Of a stretch of DNA of 6,889 nucleotides, positions 5,930 to 6,889 are shown one piece after another. The notes under the pieces are model-generated. The model was given only the letters and a program-made list of their open reading frames with translations. It did no database searches and was not told the DNA's origin. Location of the stretch: the NCBI GenBank assembly GCA_035542775.1, contig DATKKX010000365.1, positions 1-6,889 on the forward strand. Direction: 5' to 3'. How positions within the stretch are numbered: position 1 is the stretch's first letter; every line of letters starts with the position of its first letter. This stretch comes from DATKKX01 sp035542775 (GTDB lineage Bacteria > Planctomycetota > Phycisphaerae > UBA1845 > UTPLA1). The translations under genes and the position numbers were made by a program.

Positions 5930-6817
5930 GTGCTGACGGGCAAGCCGCCGATGTTCTATCCCATCGGGACCGGCGAGCTGGGCCGAATCGAAGTCGGACC
6001 GGGGCTGGTAACGCTGATCGGCGGGGCACCAGGAGCTGGCAAGACCGGCTTCACGATGCAAGCCGCGGTCGATGCCTTGCGGCTGACACCGACGCTGCGG
6101 GCGCTTGTCTGCAACGTGGAAATGCCGCCGGCCGTGCTGCTGGACAGACAACTCGCTCGGCTGTCGGGTGTAGACCTGACGACGATCCGCTACCGACGGC
6201 TGGGAGCCGAGCACGCCGAACGTATCGACGCCGGCTTGAACACGCTCGCCGCCGTGACGGACCGGCTTTGTTTCGTCCGTCCGCCGTTTGATCTGGGCAA
6301 CGTCGCCGCCGTCGCCGATGACTTCGGGGCCGGGCTGCTGCTGCTGGACTACATCCAGCGCATCGAACCGCCGGGCGCGGGCGATGAGGCACGGCACCGC
6401 GTCAATAAAACGATGGACTATCTGCGGCAATTCGCCGACGCAGGCGTGGCCGTGATTGTCGTTTCCGCCGTGACCCGCTCGAAGGATGCCAAGGGGCGTA
6501 GCTCGTATGCCGGCGAAGGGCTGAACCTGGCGAGCTTCCGCGAATCGTCTGAGCTTGAATTCGGGGCCGATGACGCCTTCATTCTGCATCCCGACGATGA
6601 CGACGCCGAAAGTCAAACCGTCAAGCTCAAGCACCTGAAAAGTCGGCACGGCGAATGCCGGACGCTGGCGCTGCAATTCGACAGCAAGCGGCAGAGCTTT
6701 ACGGCGGCAGAGCCGGAGCCGACCACGAAGGCCGACCGGGGCAAGCTCCGATCCGCCTTGGCCGCGCTGTGGGCACGGACGCCGGCGGCCGGCGATGATG
6801 ACGGGACCAACGAATGA
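5930..6817 (+). CDS. stand-alone DnaB-C-like RecA-fold ATPase (replicative-helicase C-terminal domain)
   Basis: 295 aa from a GTG start. Order of motifs matches the DnaB helicase C-terminal domain: Walker A GGAPGAGKTG (31-40), NVEMPPAVLLDRQLARLSGV (62-81) with the DnaB-like catalytic E64, VDLTTIR (81-87), Walker B LLLLDYIQ (136-143, D140), the sensor strand VAVIVVSAVTRSKD (173-186), SFRESSELEFGADDAFIL (202-219), and KHLKSRHGE (234-242), equivalent to the K-x-R-x-G arginine-finger hairpin. The DnaB N-terminal domain and linker are absent, so it is not the chromosomal replicative helicase. Such proteins are usual in plasmid, phage or integrated-element replication modules, often beside a primase. 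A charged, Asp-rich tail follows residue 260. The true start is doubtful: coding-like residues continue upstream to a TAG at 5888. The stop overlaps a possible next start as ATGA. It has no link to glycan synthesis. Other RecA-fold ATPases are possible, but the SLEM-like and RES motifs favour DnaB. Confidence 0.85.
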   Translation: MLTGKPPMFYPIGTGELGRIEVGPGLVTLIGGAPGAGKTGFTMQAAVDALRLTPTLRALVCNVEMPPAVLLDRQLARLSGVDLTTIRYRRLGAEHAERIDAGLNTLAAVTDRLCFVRPPFDLGNVAAVADDFGAGLLLLDYIQRIEPPGAGDEARHRVNKTMDYLRQFADAGVAVIVVSAVTRSKDAKGRSSYAGEGLNLASFRESSELEFGADDAFILHPDDDDAESQTVKLKHLKSRHGECRTLALQFDSKRQSFTAAEPEPTTKADRGKLRSALAALWARTPAAGDDDGTNE

Positions 6818-6889
6818 GCAGGAGCACCGATGAAATAATGAGGCGACGCGGGCTACTGCTTTGCCTTGCGGATAGCCGCGGCGCGTGCT
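6814..6889 (+). CDS. possible start of a downstream gene (partial)
   Basis: An ATG at 6814 overlaps the TGA of the DnaB-C gene (ATGA), with GGGA at 6803-6806 as a possible ribosome site. The frame stays open for 25 codons to the window end (MSRSTDEIMRRRG...). The overlap is typical of translational coupling in an operon. Too little sequence is present to name a product, and the minus-strand reading of the same bases is an equally good alternative. Confidence 0.3.
   Translation, partial: MSRSTDEIMRRRGLLLCLADSRGAC
6853..6889 (-). CDS. possible C-terminal end of a convergent gene (partial)
   Basis: On the minus strand, 6888-6853 reads ARAAAIRKAKQ followed by a TAG stop at 6855-6853. A basic Ala/Lys/Arg-rich helix is a common kind of protein C-terminus, so a gene may enter from the right and stop 36 bp after the DnaB-C stop. 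It conflicts with the plus-strand ATGA-coupled frame; at most one is likely to be real. Confidence 0.27.
   Translation of the reverse strand, partial: ARAAAIRKAKQ

Noticed and set aside
4665..6029. Minus-strand open frame (454 codons) spanning gmd, the junction and the start of the DnaB-C gene
   Set aside because: It crosses two well-supported plus-strand genes, has no recognisable motif and is Arg/Pro/Leu-rich as expected for an antisense frame.
1..6889. CRISPR arrays, insertion-sequence ends, rRNA and tRNA genes
   Set aside because: No regularly spaced repeats, transposase motifs, terminal inverted repeats with target duplications, or conserved RNA cores were seen.

Overview
The window is high-GC bacterial DNA. 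It carries four intact genes of a surface-glycan or lipid-linked-sugar locus, followed by an ATPase gene typical of a mobile element or plasmid replication module. There are no rRNA genes, tRNA genes, CRISPR arrays or insertion sequences. The mix fits a Gram-negative environmental bacterium: a GT87 enzyme with a C-terminal beta domain, a methyltransferase fused to a dolichol-phosphate-mannose-synthase-like GT2, and a stand-alone DnaB-C protein. Planctomycetota is my best guess, from general resemblance only; the sequence shows no lineage marker.

Layout: 1-177 is a leader with a strong inverted repeat at the very edge. 178-1062 (+) is a zinc-ribbon SAM methyltransferase. 1208-3094 (+) is a polytopic GT87-type glycosyltransferase. 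3021-4514 (-) is a methyltransferase-GT2 fusion that converges on the GT87 gene and overlaps it tail to tail by 74 bp. 4515-4757 is a divergent control region. It holds a very good sigma70-type promoter for the fusion gene, a palindrome over that promoter's -35 box, a weaker promoter toward gmd and a second palindrome just before gmd. 4758-5819 (+) is GDP-mannose 4,6-dehydratase. 5820-5929 is a junction that ends in what looks like the decayed start of the next gene. 5930-6817 (+) is a DnaB-C/RecA-fold ATPase. The last 70 bases hold the edge of one more gene, strand uncertain.

How the genes may work together (inference from family knowledge): the GT2 half of the fusion probably moves a sugar, plausibly mannose from GDP-mannose, onto a polyprenyl phosphate on the cytoplasmic face. 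GT87 enzymes use polyprenyl-phosphate sugars as donors on the outer face, so the two convergent genes could be consecutive steps. Gmd would draw GDP-mannose toward GDP-6-deoxysugars (fucose, rhamnose or perosamine type) for the same or a neighbouring glycan. The two methyltransferase domains could modify sugars. The DnaB-C gene does not fit this pathway and probably marks the edge, or a remnant, of an integrated element.
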